Shown here piece after piece: positions 43,553 to 52,484 of a stretch of DNA of 64,000 bases. Position 1 is the stretch's first letter. Each line of letters begins with the position of its first letter. The stretch is taken from assembly GCA_963778185.1 (NCBI GenBank), contig CAVZTF010000001.1:124001-188000 (forward strand), in the 5' to 3' direction. The stretch is from RPQJ01 sp963778185. Lineage in GTDB: Bacteria; Pseudomonadota; Gammaproteobacteria; Steroidobacterales; Steroidobacteraceae. The notes below the pieces were generated by a model. It was given only the letters and a program-made list of their open reading frames with translations, was not told where the DNA came from and ran no database searches. The position numbers were made by a program, and so were the translations under genes.

Positions 43553-44574
43553 CACACCACTCCTCTGCGACCGACGGCGGCGGTGAGATCGACGAGGAAC
43601 GCCTCGACCACCAGCTGCGCGGCCGCCGACCCCTCCAGGAGCCGCCGGGCCTCTCGCAGCCGATCCACCATCCGGAACGCGGCGCTTATGTTCACTTCCG
43701 CGGCCACCCTTTGCAACACCGGGCCGCCCGGAACCGTGAGGCGCGTCGCATCGCCCAGCGTGCGCCGTGCGAGCGACCGCGCGAGCCACGACTCCAGCCA
43801 GTCGAGTCGGACGGGCAGCCCCTCGCCCAGCATCTGCTCGGCGCAACGCGTCGGCTCCGCGCGGCCGGCGAACAGGTCGTCGAGCAGGCGCGCCATCTGT
43901 GCCTCGAGCGCTTCGAAGTGCGGGGCGATCTGGAGCGCCCTGAGCGGCGCGCCGCCCGCGATATCGAGCAGTCCGCCCGGGACCGGGTGGCCGAGCTCGC
44001 GCGCCAGCCAGTCGAGGGACTGCTGCGCCGGGGGACGCGCGATCTCGATGCGCTGGCAGCGGCTGCGCAGGGTCGCGACCAGCGCCGATGGCCGCGCCGT
44101 TACCAGCACGAGCAGCGTGCGCGGCGCCGGTTCCTCCAGCGTCTTGAGCAACGCGTTCTGCGCGTTCATGGTCATCGCCTGGGCGGGCGCCACGATGCCG
44201 ATGCGATAGCCGCGCCGCATGCTCGTCATGCCGAGCTGGTCGCAGGCCTCGCGCACCTGGTCCACCGAAATGGATTTCTTGTCCTCGAGCGGCCGCAGCC
44301 AGTAGAGGTCGGGATGCGACCCGGCGCGGCACAGGGCGCATTCCGGGCAAGCGCCGCAGGCCTTGAGCTCGTCGCCGCGTCCCGTGCAAAAGAGCGCCGC
44401 GGCGAGCGCAGCGGCGAAAATCTCCTTGCCCACTCCGCGCGGGCCATGCAGCAGGACCGCGTGCGGCAGCCGCCCGCCCCGCATCGCGGCGGCGATGCGC
44501 TCGCGGCCCTGTTCATGCCACGGCAGCATCAACGGGATCTGCGCTGGCGTGGTCGCCCGGGTCTCGTCCGTCAT
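43552..44574 (-). CDS. holB: DNA polymerase III delta-prime subunit
   Basis: The 340-residue AAA+ clamp-loader subunit has a P-loop-like GPRGVGKEIFAAAL, a zinc module with CGACPECALC plus a preceding Cys, NALLKTLEEPAP, and the LRSRCQRIE segment containing the SRC motif. Together with DnaX and HolA it loads the beta clamp. It overlaps tmk (four bases) and pilZ (one base), as in other gammaproteobacteria. The length is typical. Confidence 0.92.
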   Translation of the reverse strand: MTDETRATTPAQIPLMLPWHEQGRERIAAAMRGGRLPHAVLLHGPRGVGKEIFAAALAAALFCTGRGDELKACGACPECALCRAGSHPDLYWLRPLEDKKSISVDQVREACDQLGMTSMRRGYRIGIVAPAQAMTMNAQNALLKTLEEPAPRTLLVLVTARPSALVATLRSRCQRIEIARPPAQQSLDWLARELGHPVPGGLLDIAGGAPLRALQIAPHFEALEAQMARLLDDLFAGRAEPTRCAEQMLGEGLPVRLDWLESWLARSLARRTLGDATRLTVPGGPVLQRVAAEVNISAAFRMVDRLREARRLLEGSAAAQLVVEAFLVDLTAAVGRRGVV

Positions 44575-45209
44575 CGCGTTGCGCCGAGCAGGTCTTCGAG
44601 GCTGGCGCGAATCGCCCGTTCGACGGCGTCGACCGTCCCGGTGGCATCCACCACGCGGAATCGCCGCGGCTCGCGCGCCGCGCGATCGAGGTAGGTCGAT
44701 CGCACGCGCTCGAAGAACTCGCGTCGCTCCGCCTCGAATCGGTCAGGCCCATCCGCGCCATTGCGCGTCTGCGCGCGCCCCAGGCCGGTGGCCACCGGCG
44801 CATCGAGCAGGATCGTCAAGTCGGGCTGCAGGTCCGGGTGCACGATGCCGACCAGCGCGTCGATGTCCCGGCGGGGGACGCCGCGCCCACCGCCCTGGTA
44901 GGCATACGTCGCGTCGGTGAAGCGGTCGCACAGCACCCAGGCCCCGCGATCCATGGACGGCCGCACGAGATTCGCGAGGTGCGTGGCGCGCGCCGCGAAC
45001 ATGAGCAGCAATTCGCAGGACTCCGGCATCGGCTCCTCGTCGCGGTCGAGCAGCACGTGTCGCAGCCGCTCGGCCCGCGGCGTGCCGCCCGGCTCGCGGG
45101 TGCACACCACCTGCACGCTTCGCGCCTGCAGCCAGGTCGCCACGCGGGCGAGCTGCGTGGTCTTGCCCACGCCCTCGCCGCCTTCGAAGGTGATGAATCG
45201 ACCGCGCAT
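44571..45209 (-). CDS. tmk: Thymidylate kinase
   Basis: The 212-residue kinase has the P-loop FEGGEGVGKTTQL, TREPGGTPRAERLRHVLL for dTMP contact, and CDRFTDATYAYQGGGRG. It phosphorylates dTMP to dTDP in dTTP synthesis. It starts one base before the mltG stop region and overlaps holB, so the operon is tight. All core motifs are intact. Confidence 0.95.
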   Translation of the reverse strand: MRGRFITFEGGEGVGKTTQLARVATWLQARSVQVVCTREPGGTPRAERLRHVLLDRDEEPMPESCELLLMFAARATHLANLVRPSMDRGAWVLCDRFTDATYAYQGGGRGVPRRDIDALVGIVHPDLQPDLTILLDAPVATGLGRAQTRNGADGPDRFEAERREFFERVRSTYLDRAAREPRRFRVVDATGTVDAVERAIRASLEDLLGATR

Positions 45210-46238
45210 TCAGCGCTCCGGGTTTCGTCGTCGATAACGCACCAGGTACTCCTCCAGGGCCGCTTCGTGCTGCGCGAGCGTGCGCGAGAATGCATGGCTG
45301 CCGTCCGGAAGCCCCGTTGCGACGAAGAACAGTTCGCCACGCTCGTCGGGCCGCACCGCCGCGCGCAACGCCTCGGCGCCGGGCAGTGCGATCGGCGTCG
45401 GCGGCAGGCCGGCGCGGGTGTACGTATTGTACGGCCCGTCGCGCTCGAGATCGGAGCGGCGCAGGTTACCGTCGAACGCCTCGCCGAGGCCGTAGATCAC
45501 GGTCGGGTCGGTCTGCAGCCGCATTCCGCGGCGCAGGCGCTCGGTGAACACGCCGGCGATGCGGGGACGTTCCGACGCGAGCGCGGTTTCCTTTTCCACG
45601 ATCGACGCCAGGATCAACGCCTCGTAGGGCGTTGCCAACGGCAGGTCGTCGGCGCGCGCCTGCCACGCCGCGTCGAGTTCCCTGCTCATTCGATCGCGTG
45701 CCTGGCGCAGGATCTGCAGGTCCGTCGTGTCCTTGCCGAACAGGTAGGTGTCGGGGAAGAAGAGCCCCTCGGGCCGCTGCCCCGGCTCGCCGAGCGCCCG
45801 CATCAGCGCATCGTCGCCCTGCCCGGCGAGCGTCTGCTTCAGGTGCGGCTCGCGTGCTAGCGCCGCGCGCATGTCGCGGATGGTCGAGCCCTCGACGATG
45901 GTGATCGTGTGCTGCACGACCTTGCCCGACTCGAACAGCGCGATCAGGCCCGCGGGCGTGGTGCCCGGCGCGACTGCGTACTCGCCGGCGCGGATGCGGC
46001 CGTCGGCGCCGGTGAGCCGCGCATACGCGGTGAGCCATCGCGGGTGCTCCAGCACGCCGCGGACAGCGAGTTCGCGCGCCGTCACGGCCAGCGGCTGTCC
46101 GCGCGGTATCTCGATCTGCAGCCCCTCTGCCCCGATCCTGAGCGGCGCAGCGAGCCAGCGGTCGAATACGACCCAGGCCGTCGCGACCGCGGCGGCCACG
46201 AGCACCAGCAGCAGCACAACGAGCCGCCGCAGACTCAA
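45210..46238 (-). CDS. mltG: Endolytic murein transglycosylase MltG
   Basis: The 342-residue protein has an N-terminal membrane helix (RRLVVLLLVLVAAAVATAWVV), a LysM-like segment and a YceG domain with the catalytic-glutamate motif ILASIVEKETAL. LQTDPTVIYGLG and YNTYTRAGLPPTPI are hallmarks. MltG cuts nascent peptidoglycan strands and sets their length. The probable start is TTG at 46238, overlapping the pabC stop (TTGA). Upstream sequence in the frame runs inside pabC and is not coding. Confidence 0.9.
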   Translation of the reverse strand: MSLRRLVVLLLVLVAAAVATAWVVFDRWLAAPLRIGAEGLQIEIPRGQPLAVTARELAVRGVLEHPRWLTAYARLTGADGRIRAGEYAVAPGTTPAGLIALFESGKVVQHTITIVEGSTIRDMRAALAREPHLKQTLAGQGDDALMRALGEPGQRPEGLFFPDTYLFGKDTTDLQILRQARDRMSRELDAAWQARADDLPLATPYEALILASIVEKETALASERPRIAGVFTERLRRGMRLQTDPTVIYGLGEAFDGNLRRSDLERDGPYNTYTRAGLPPTPIALPGAEALRAAVRPDERGELFFVATGLPDGSHAFSRTLAQHEAALEEYLVRYRRRNPER

Positions 46239-47050
46239 CCGTCCAGCCTCGCGATGTGGTCGGCCAGCGCCCGCGTGATGTCGCCCTCCGGCCAGCGTCC
46301 GGCACCGAGCACCTCGCCGACGGGCCGGATGCCGGTGACGGCGTTCGTGATGAACACCTCGTCCGCCTCGGCGAGGCTCTCCGGCGGCAGGTCTTCGACC
46401 GAGCTCGGGACCTGCAGGTGGCGAGCGGCCTCGAGCACCAGGCCGCGCATGACGCCGGCCACGCCGCAGTCGCGGATGTCGGGGGTGCGCAGGTGGCCGT
46501 CGCGCACCACGAAAAGGTTGGCGGCGGTCGCGCAGACGAGCCGGCCGTCGAGCGAAAGCATCAGGCCCTCGGCGATGTCCGGGTCGTCCCATTCAGCGCA
46601 GGCCAGCACCTGTTCGAGGCGATTGAGGTGCTTCATTCCGGCGAGCTGCGGGTTCAGGCCGAGCCGCGTCTCGCAGACCCGCAAGGTGAGCGGCGTGGAG
46701 TCGGTACGCGGCCGCCCGGCGGACGAGGTCACGATGCGTGAGACCGTCGGGTCGGCGGGCGGACGGTAGCTGCGCGGACCGGGTCCGCGCGTGATGATGA
46801 GCTTGACGGTGGCGGCGCCGAGGCCCTCGAGCGCGCGGCGGCAGTCCAGCTCGATCACGCCCGCGGCGGGCATGGGGATGCCGAGCCTGAAGCAACCTTC
46901 CTCGAGCCGTGCCATGTGCAGGCCGAAGTGCCGGATACGGCCGTCCGCCGCGGACATGGTTTCGAAGAGTCCGTCGCCGTACTGCAGGCCGCGATCGTCC
47001 GCCGCGACGCCGGTCGCCTCCGCTCCATTCACCAGCCGCCGGCCGATCAT
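46235..47050 (-). CDS. pabC: Aminodeoxychorismate lyase
   Basis: The 271-residue fold-type IV PLP enzyme has DRGLQYGDGLFETM near the N-terminus. GMKHLNRLEQVLA supplies the PLP-binding Lys140, the same position as in E. coli PabC, and EVFITNAVTGIRPV closes the fold. It converts 4-amino-4-deoxychorismate to p-aminobenzoate and pyruvate for folate. The ATG at 47050 overlaps the pabB stop. It is flanked by pabB and mltG. Confidence 0.92.
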   Translation of the reverse strand: MIGRRLVNGAEATGVAADDRGLQYGDGLFETMSAADGRIRHFGLHMARLEEGCFRLGIPMPAAGVIELDCRRALEGLGAATVKLIITRGPGPRSYRPPADPTVSRIVTSSAGRPRTDSTPLTLRVCETRLGLNPQLAGMKHLNRLEQVLACAEWDDPDIAEGLMLSLDGRLVCATAANLFVVRDGHLRTPDIRDCGVAGVMRGLVLEAARHLQVPSSVEDLPPESLAEADEVFITNAVTGIRPVGEVLGAGRWPEGDITRALADHIARLDG

Positions 47051-48408
47051 GCGTGGCCCTCCATGGCCCGCAGCATGCCCTGTGCCTTGGCGCGTGTCTC
47101 GGCGAGTTCCGCCGTGGGCTGCGAATCGGCGACGATGCCCGCGCCGGTGCGGAACGTGACGATGCCGTCCGACACCGTGAGCGTGCGGATCAGGATGTTC
47201 AGGTCGAGCGTGCCGTCCAGGCCCAGGTAACCCATGGAACCGGTATACGCCTCGCGTGGCTCCGATTCGAACTCGGCCAGCAGCTGCATGCAGCGCACCT
47301 TCGGGCAGCCGGTGATGGTACCGCCGGGAAACACGGCGGCAATCGCCTGGCCGGGCGTGACGTCGGGCCGCAGGTCGCCGCGTACGTTGGACACGATGTG
47401 GTGCACGGTGGCGTAGCTCTCGATGCTCATGAATTCGTCGACACGGACGCTGCCGCCGCGGCAGATGCGCCCGAGGTCGTTGCGCTCCAGGTCCACGAGC
47501 ATGACGTGTTCCGCGCGCTCCTTCTCGTTCAAGCGCAGTTCCTCCCGCAATGAAGCGTCGGCGTCCGACGTCGTGCCGCGCGGCCGCGTGCCGGCGATGG
47601 GACGCGTGCTGGCCACGCCGTCCTCGATGCGCAACAGCCGCTCGGGAGAGGAACTCAACAAGGCGAAGTCGCCGAGCTCTGCCACGCCGGCGAACGGCGC
47701 GGGATTCGCCCGGCGCAGGCGGCGGTACAGTCCCGCGGTCGTCGCGCCGGGCGGCATCGTGGCCCGCCATGCACGCGACAGGTTCACCTGGTAGACGTCA
47801 CCGCGGGCGATCGCGTCGAGCGCCCGCTCGACGCCGTGCAGGAAGATCTCCGGCGGCTGCTCCTCGACCCCGGTCGGCACGGCAGGCGTCACGGGCGCCG
47901 CCCCGGCCTCGAGGCCTGCGAGGTCCGCCTCGAACTGGCGCCGCAGGTCCCCGGTGCCCTCGCCCTCGGCGTGGCAGGTCACAGCGCCGCTGGCCCGGTC
48001 GCGCACGACCGCCCCGCGCATGCGCCAGGCCACGGCACGAGCCGTGCGCGGTGTCCTGAGCCGCAGGCTGGGCTCGATCTCGTCGGCGAGTTCGTAGCCG
48101 AGGTACAGGAACCAGCCACCGGTGAAAGGTGCTGCCGCGGACCTCGTTCCCCGGCCGGCTTCGGCCTGCCACCAGTCGTCCAGTGCATCGAGAAACCGGC
48201 CGGACGCGTCACTCGCCCGTCCCTGCAGGCGCCCGCTCGCCGCGCGGGTCAGGCGCTCGCCCGGCAGCGCCATCAGCAGGTCGTAACGGCCGAGGGATCC
48301 GCGGCTGCCCATGCTTTCGAGCAGCACGGGGTAGCGATCCGGAAATCGCTCGTGGAGCGCGAGCAGGGTGTCCGCGTGCAGGATGGCGGCTCCCCCGCCC
48401 GACCTCAC
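47047..48408 (-). CDS. pabB: Aminodeoxychorismate synthase component I
   Basis: The 453-residue chorismate-binding enzyme has an N-terminal PabB/TrpE domain (FTGGWFLYLGYELADEIEP) and a catalytic domain with GDVYQVNLSRAW, LLSSSPERLL, RPIAGTRPRG, EHVMLVDLERNDLGR and FPGGTITGCPK. It adds ammonia to chorismate, supplied by PabA, which is not in the window. The active-site motif reads PIAGT, whereas E. coli PabB has PIKGT with a nucleophilic lysine; PIAGT is the TrpE form. The neighbouring pabC still favours p-aminobenzoate synthesis. The GTG start overlaps the fabF stop. Confidence 0.85.
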   Translation of the reverse strand: MRSGGGAAILHADTLLALHERFPDRYPVLLESMGSRGSLGRYDLLMALPGERLTRAASGRLQGRASDASGRFLDALDDWWQAEAGRGTRSAAAPFTGGWFLYLGYELADEIEPSLRLRTPRTARAVAWRMRGAVVRDRASGAVTCHAEGEGTGDLRRQFEADLAGLEAGAAPVTPAVPTGVEEQPPEIFLHGVERALDAIARGDVYQVNLSRAWRATMPPGATTAGLYRRLRRANPAPFAGVAELGDFALLSSSPERLLRIEDGVASTRPIAGTRPRGTTSDADASLREELRLNEKERAEHVMLVDLERNDLGRICRGGSVRVDEFMSIESYATVHHIVSNVRGDLRPDVTPGQAIAAVFPGGTITGCPKVRCMQLLAEFESEPREAYTGSMGYLGLDGTLDLNILIRTLTVSDGIVTFRTGAGIVADSQPTAELAETRAKAQGMLRAMEGHA

Positions 48409-49649
48409 TGCAGCGCGCGGAAGACGAGGCTGCCGTTCGTGCCGCCGAAGCCGAACGAGTTCGACAGCACCGTGCGCACGGGGGCCTCGCGCGCGGACCC
48501 TGGGACGTAGTCGAGGTCGCAGGCGGGATCGGGATTCTCGAGGTTGATCGTCGGCGGCAGGATGCCGTCGCGGATCGCGAGGATGCTGAAGATCGCCTCG
48601 ACCACGCCTGCGGCGCCGAGCATGTGTCCGATCATCGACTTGGTGGAACTCACCGCCAGTCGATGCGCGTGATCGCCGAACGCACGCTTGATCGCCACGG
48701 TCTCGGCGCGGTCGCCGAGTTCGGTGGAGGTCGCGTGGGCGTTGATGTACTGGACGTCCGACGGGGCCACGCCCGCGTCGCGGACGGCGTTGACCATCGC
48801 GAGCCGGGCGCCCTCGCCGTCCTCCGGCGGTGACGTGATGTGGTACGCGTCGCTGCTCATGCCGAAGCCGGCGAATTCAGCGTAGATGTGCGCGCCGCGG
48901 GCCCGCGCATGCTCGTATTCCTCGAGCACGACGGCACCGGCGCCCTCCGCCATCACGAAGCCGTCGCGGTCGCGGTCCCAGGGCCGGCTGGCGCGCTCGG
49001 GCTCGTCGTTGCGCAGCGAAAGCGCCTTGGCCTGGCCGAAGGCGCCGAGGCCGAGCGGCGTGAACGCCATTTCGGCGCCGCCGGCGATCATCGCGTCGGC
49101 GTCGCCGTACTGGATGGTGCGCGCCGCGATGCCGATCGCATGCGTCGAGGTCGTGCAGGCCGTGACCAGCGCAAGGTTGGGGCCCTTGATCCCGAAGTGG
49201 ATCGAGACCTGGCCGGCGGCGGCATTGATGATGCTGCCCGGGATGAAGAACGGCGAGATCTTGCGGGGCGACTTCGCCTCGAGCCACTTGCCCGTGTTTT
49301 CCTCGATGGTGTGCAGGCCGCCGATGCCGGCGCCCATCACGACGCCGATGCGCGGCGCATTGGCCTCGTTCACCTCGATGCCGCACTCGCGCATCGCCTG
49401 CAAGCCGGCGGCGAATCCGTAGGGCACGAAGGGATCGAACCTGCGCACGTCCTTGGCGGCCAGGTAGTCCTCGGCGTTGAAGCCGGTGACCTCACCGCCG
49501 ATGCGGCAGGGGAATGCGCCGACGTCGAACCGCGTGAGGGTGCGTATGCCGCTGCGGCCGTTGCAGATGCCGTCCCAGGCGATGGCGACGCTGCTGCCGA
49601 GCGGAGAAACGATTCCCAGACCCGTGACGACGACCCTGCGCTTCGTCAA
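48405..49649 (-). CDS. fabF: 3-oxoacyl-ACP synthase II
   Basis: The 414-residue thiolase-fold condensing enzyme has the nucleophile Cys165 in VTACTTSTHA, the first catalytic His in NAHATSTELGD and the second in SSTKSMIGHMLGAAG, with SNSFGFGGTN at the end. It elongates acyl-ACP by two carbons in fatty acid synthesis. It lies directly downstream of acpP as in most proteobacteria. Its stop overlaps the pabB GTG by four bases. Confidence 0.95.
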   Translation of the reverse strand: MTKRRVVVTGLGIVSPLGSSVAIAWDGICNGRSGIRTLTRFDVGAFPCRIGGEVTGFNAEDYLAAKDVRRFDPFVPYGFAAGLQAMRECGIEVNEANAPRIGVVMGAGIGGLHTIEENTGKWLEAKSPRKISPFFIPGSIINAAAGQVSIHFGIKGPNLALVTACTTSTHAIGIAARTIQYGDADAMIAGGAEMAFTPLGLGAFGQAKALSLRNDEPERASRPWDRDRDGFVMAEGAGAVVLEEYEHARARGAHIYAEFAGFGMSSDAYHITSPPEDGEGARLAMVNAVRDAGVAPSDVQYINAHATSTELGDRAETVAIKRAFGDHAHRLAVSSTKSMIGHMLGAAGVVEAIFSILAIRDGILPPTINLENPDPACDLDYVPGSAREAPVRTVLSNSFGFGGTNGSLVFRALQ

Positions 49650-49681
49650 GCTCGACCCCCTGCCCAGGCAATGTGGGAAGA

Positions 49682-49707
49682 CTCCGCAGCCGCCGTCCGT
49701 GGCGGAG
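49682..49707 (-). terminator. Hairpin between acpP and fabF
   Basis: On the minus strand, CTCCGC and GCGGAG pair around a 14-base loop, 16 bases after the acpP stop. A weak terminator or processing site here would fit the usual excess of ACP over FabF, but no T-run is seen. Confidence 0.3.
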
Positions 49708-49722
49708 CGGGTGTGCCGCGGC

Positions 49723-49965
49723 TCAGGCCTGGCTGCGGCGCTCGTTGATATAGTCGATCGCCTGCTGGACGGTCGTGATCTTCTCGGCGTCCTCGTCCGG
49801 GATCTCGGTCTCGAACTCCTCCTCGAGCGCCATCACGAGCTCGACGGTGTCGAGCGAATCGGCGCCAAGGTCGTCGACGAAGGACGAGTCGTTGGTGACT
49901 TCCTCTTCCTTGACCCCCAGCTGCTCGGCAACGATCGCCTTCACCCGCTGTTCGATACTGCTCAT
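49723..49965 (-). CDS. acpP: Acyl carrier protein
   Basis: The 80-residue acidic four-helix protein has the phosphopantetheine site GADSLDTVELVMALEEEF (Ser37). It carries the growing acyl chain in fatty acid synthesis and donates it to lipid and other pathways. The ATG at 49965 is the family start. It lies between fabG and fabF and has its own probable promoter upstream. Confidence 0.96.
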   Translation of the reverse strand: MSSIEQRVKAIVAEQLGVKEEEVTNDSSFVDDLGADSLDTVELVMALEEEFETEIPDEDAEKITTVQQAIDYINERRSQA

Positions 49966-50035
49966 TGTCTTTGGAGTCCTCTGTTGCAAACGGTCCAGCC
50001 AGTCCGCCCCGCTGGGCGCCTGGTATGGGCGGCGT

Positions 50036-50065
50036 ATTCTAAGTTAAGGGCCGGATGGGGTCCAA
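50036..50065 (-). promoter_or_regulatory. Candidate acpP promoter
   Basis: On the minus strand, TTGGAC (50060-50065) and TAGAAT (50036-50041) are 18 bases apart, in the 117-base gap between fabG and acpP. A separate acpP promoter is usual in this cluster. Confidence 0.5.
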
Positions 50066-50082
50066 TTAGACAAATATACGAA

Positions 50083-50823
50083 TCAAATCATATACATGCC
50101 ACCGTTCACGTGGAGCGTTTCTCCGGTGATGTAGCCCGCTTCGGGGGAGGCGAGGAAAGCGACGGCATGCGCGATGTCCTCGGTCGAGCCGAGCCGCCCG
50201 AGCGGAACCTGGCCCATCAGCGCCTTGCGCTGCTCCTCGCCGAGCACCCCGGTCATGTCGGTCGCGATGAAGCCGGGCGCCACGACATTTACCGTAATGC
50301 CGCGCGATCCGACCTCGCGCGCGAGACTCTTCGAAAAGCCGATCATGCCCGCCTTGGCGGCGGCGTAATTGCATTGCCCGGCGTTCCCCATCACGCCGAC
50401 CACCGAGGCGATGTTGACGATGCGACCGCGCCGCGCCTTCATCATCCCGCGCATCACGGCCTTGCAGGTGCGGTAGATCGCGGACAGGTCCGTTTCGATG
50501 ACCGTCTGCCAGTCGTCGGCACTCATGCGCATCAGCAGGCCGTCGCGAGTCACGCCGGCGTTGTTCACCAGGACGGACGGCGTTCTCTCGGCGGCCTCCA
50601 CTTCCTTGAAGCACCGCTCCACGGCCTCGCCGGAGGAGACGTCGAGCACCACGCCGCGCCCCGCGATTCCCGCCTGCTCGAGTGCGTCAGTGACCGACTG
50701 CGCACCCTGCTCGGTCGTCGCCGTGCCGATCACCCGCGCACCGCGACGGCCGAGCTCGAGCGCGATCGCGCGCCCGATGCCCCGGGAGGCGCCCGTGACG
50801 AGGGCCAATTCGTTCTCAAGCAT
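50083..50823 (-). CDS. fabG: 3-oxoacyl-ACP reductase
   Basis: The 246-residue SDR has the NADPH-binding ALVTGASRGIGRAIA, LVNNAGVTRDGLLMRM, catalytic Ser in IVNIASVVG, Tyr and Lys in CNYAAAKAGMIGF, and the FabG C-terminus GGMYMI. It reduces 3-oxoacyl-ACP in fatty acid elongation. The ATG at 50823 lies just inside the end of fabD (8-base overlap). The assignment is secure from motifs and position. Confidence 0.95.
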   Translation of the reverse strand: MLENELALVTGASRGIGRAIALELGRRGARVIGTATTEQGAQSVTDALEQAGIAGRGVVLDVSSGEAVERCFKEVEAAERTPSVLVNNAGVTRDGLLMRMSADDWQTVIETDLSAIYRTCKAVMRGMMKARRGRIVNIASVVGVMGNAGQCNYAAAKAGMIGFSKSLAREVGSRGITVNVVAPGFIATDMTGVLGEEQRKALMGQVPLGRLGSTEDIAHAVAFLASPEAGYITGETLHVNGGMYMI

Positions 50824-51769
50824 GGGCTCTCTCCTGGCAGGCCGCGAGCGCCGCGGCGAGGGACGACGGGTCTTCGATCGCGAGCATGGCGAGGTCGGCA
50901 CGGCGCTCGATGCGCCGGTTGAGCGAGGTGAGCACCTTGCCCGGACCGCACTCCACGAATGTCGTGACGCCGCTCGCGAGCATGGCGCGCACCGTGTCCG
51001 CCCAGCGCACCGGCTTGTAGAGCTGCTCCTTGAGCGACTGGCGGATGCCGTCCGGGCTCTGGTGCGTCCGCACGTCCACCGTGTACACGGCGGGCACGTT
51101 CGGCAATCGCATGTCGATGCCGGCGAGACGGGCGGCGAACTTCTCGGCTGCCCCGACCATCAGCCGGCTGTGCGACGGCACGCTCACCGGCAGGACGACG
51201 GCGCGCTTCGCGCCCCGCGCCTTCGCAGCCTCGACGGCCCGGGCGACCGCGGTCGCGTGACCGGCAATCACGACCTGCCCGGGGGAATTGAAATTCACTG
51301 CCTCGACGACCTCGCCCTGCTCCGCCTGGCGGCACGCGGCCTCGATGTCGGCATCGTCGAGCCCGAGGATCGCCGCCATCGCGCCCTGCCCCAGCGGCAC
51401 GGCCTGCTGCATCACCTGGCCGCGGTAGCGCACCAGGTCGACGGCCGCGCGGAAGTCGAGCGCTTCGGAGCACACCAGCGCCGTGTACTCGCCCAGGCTG
51501 TGCCCGGCCATTGCGACGGGCGGCGGTCCGCCGTGCCGGCACCAGGTCCGCCAGGTCGCTACGCCGGCGGCCAGCATCGCCGGCTGCGTGCGCTCGGTGG
51601 CCCCGAGATCGGCTTCCGGCCCCTGCTGGCACAGCGCCCAGAGGTCGTAATCCAGCACCTCGGAAGCCTCCGCGAACGTCTCCTGCACCACGGGCTCGGC
51701 CTCCGCCAGCGCGTGAAGCATTCCCACCGATTGGGAGCCCTGCCCCGGAAAGACGAACGCCAATGACAT
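50816..51769 (-). CDS. fabD: Malonyl-CoA:ACP transacylase
   Basis: The 317-residue acyltransferase has the active-site Ser91 in AGHSLGEYTALV, FPGQGSQSVGM at the N-terminus, and the partner histidine in VPSHSRLM. It transfers malonyl from CoA to ACP. In most gammaproteobacteria rpmF, plsX and fabH precede it. Here a rhombosortase gene lies 42 bases upstream on the same strand, so the usual block is broken at this point. Confidence 0.95.
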   Translation of the reverse strand: MSLAFVFPGQGSQSVGMLHALAEAEPVVQETFAEASEVLDYDLWALCQQGPEADLGATERTQPAMLAAGVATWRTWCRHGGPPPVAMAGHSLGEYTALVCSEALDFRAAVDLVRYRGQVMQQAVPLGQGAMAAILGLDDADIEAACRQAEQGEVVEAVNFNSPGQVVIAGHATAVARAVEAAKARGAKRAVVLPVSVPSHSRLMVGAAEKFAARLAGIDMRLPNVPAVYTVDVRTHQSPDGIRQSLKEQLYKPVRWADTVRAMLASGVTTFVECGPGKVLTSLNRRIERRADLAMLAIEDPSSLAAALAACQERAHA

Positions 51770-51811
51770 GCTGTACCCCGTGGTCGGCGGCCGCCCCGCC
51801 CGGCCGGCGGA

Positions 51812-52432
51812 TTATAGCGACCGGTCCCGCCCGTGCCGTCGCAGGAAGATCCCGAGACCGGCGAGCGCGCCGCCCACGGCACCATAGCTGTGGGCCTCAT
51901 AGATCACCGGCAGGGAGATCGAGCCGCCCGTGATGGGCAGTGGCCCGACGACGTGCTCCCAGGCGAGCTTCGCCACGAACAGCGTCGCCACGAATGCCGT
52001 GAGCGGGTCTCGCGTGGTCACGAGCCACGCCACGAGGCCGGCCGCCATGCAACCGTGCAGCACGCCCGAGAATCCGACATACCAGGCGAGGTCGGGCTCG
52101 AGCAGCAGGAACCCGAGGTCGACGGCGATGGTCGAAGCCAGCAGGATCACGAACCAGTCCCGCGCGGAGTGGTCCCGCGCGAACAGGAACCACACCAGCA
52201 GCAGTCCGGCGAGGTTCCAGGCGAGGTGCATCGCGTCGGCGTGCACGAGGTGACCCGTCAACAGCCGCCAGGCCTGGCCGTTGAGGACCGCCGCACGGTC
52301 GTAGCGCAGGATCCCGGCAAACGTCGGTCCAGCGGCGTGGATCGCTACCGCGAGGACCGCGACCAGGCCCGGCAGGACCCAGTCCGCGGGGCGCAGTTTG
52401 AGGAGTCGATCGAGCAAGGACGGAGGGCGCAC
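51812..52432 (-). CDS. rrtA: Rhombosortase (rhomboid-family GlyGly-CTERM protease)
   Basis: The 206-residue polytopic membrane protein has the rhombosortase landmarks WRLLTGHLVHADAMHLAWNLAGLLL, the catalytic serine in VGFSGVLHG (Ser122) and the histidine in AHSYGAVGG (His181). Rhombosortases cleave the C-terminal GlyGly-CTERM signal of exported proteins, many of which leave by type II secretion. It starts with GTG and is divergent from gspG across a short promoter region. No GlyGly-CTERM substrate is visible in this window. Confidence 0.82.
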   Translation of the reverse strand: MRPPSLLDRLLKLRPADWVLPGLVAVLAVAIHAAGPTFAGILRYDRAAVLNGQAWRLLTGHLVHADAMHLAWNLAGLLLVWFLFARDHSARDWFVILLASTIAVDLGFLLLEPDLAWYVGFSGVLHGCMAAGLVAWLVTTRDPLTAFVATLFVAKLAWEHVVGPLPITGGSISLPVIYEAHSYGAVGGALAGLGIFLRRHGRDRSL

Positions 52433-52441
52433 GCCGCGATT

Positions 52442-52450
52442 TGTTATGAT
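52442..52450 (+). promoter_or_regulatory. Extended -10 promoter of the gsp operon
   Basis: TGTTATGAT is an extended -10 (TGn + TATGAT) 35 bases before the gspG ATG at 52485, in a locally A/T-richer stretch. It also argues against an ATG at 52446 being the gspG start, since that lies within the promoter. Confidence 0.5.
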
Positions 52451-52484
52451 TCGACCACTCTACAGCCAGAGCTTCCCACACGCG

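Noticed and set aside
52446..52484. Upstream ATG at 52446 as the gspG start
   Set aside because: It lies inside the probable -10 element and would give a prepilin leader of 29 residues; 52485 gives a normal leader.
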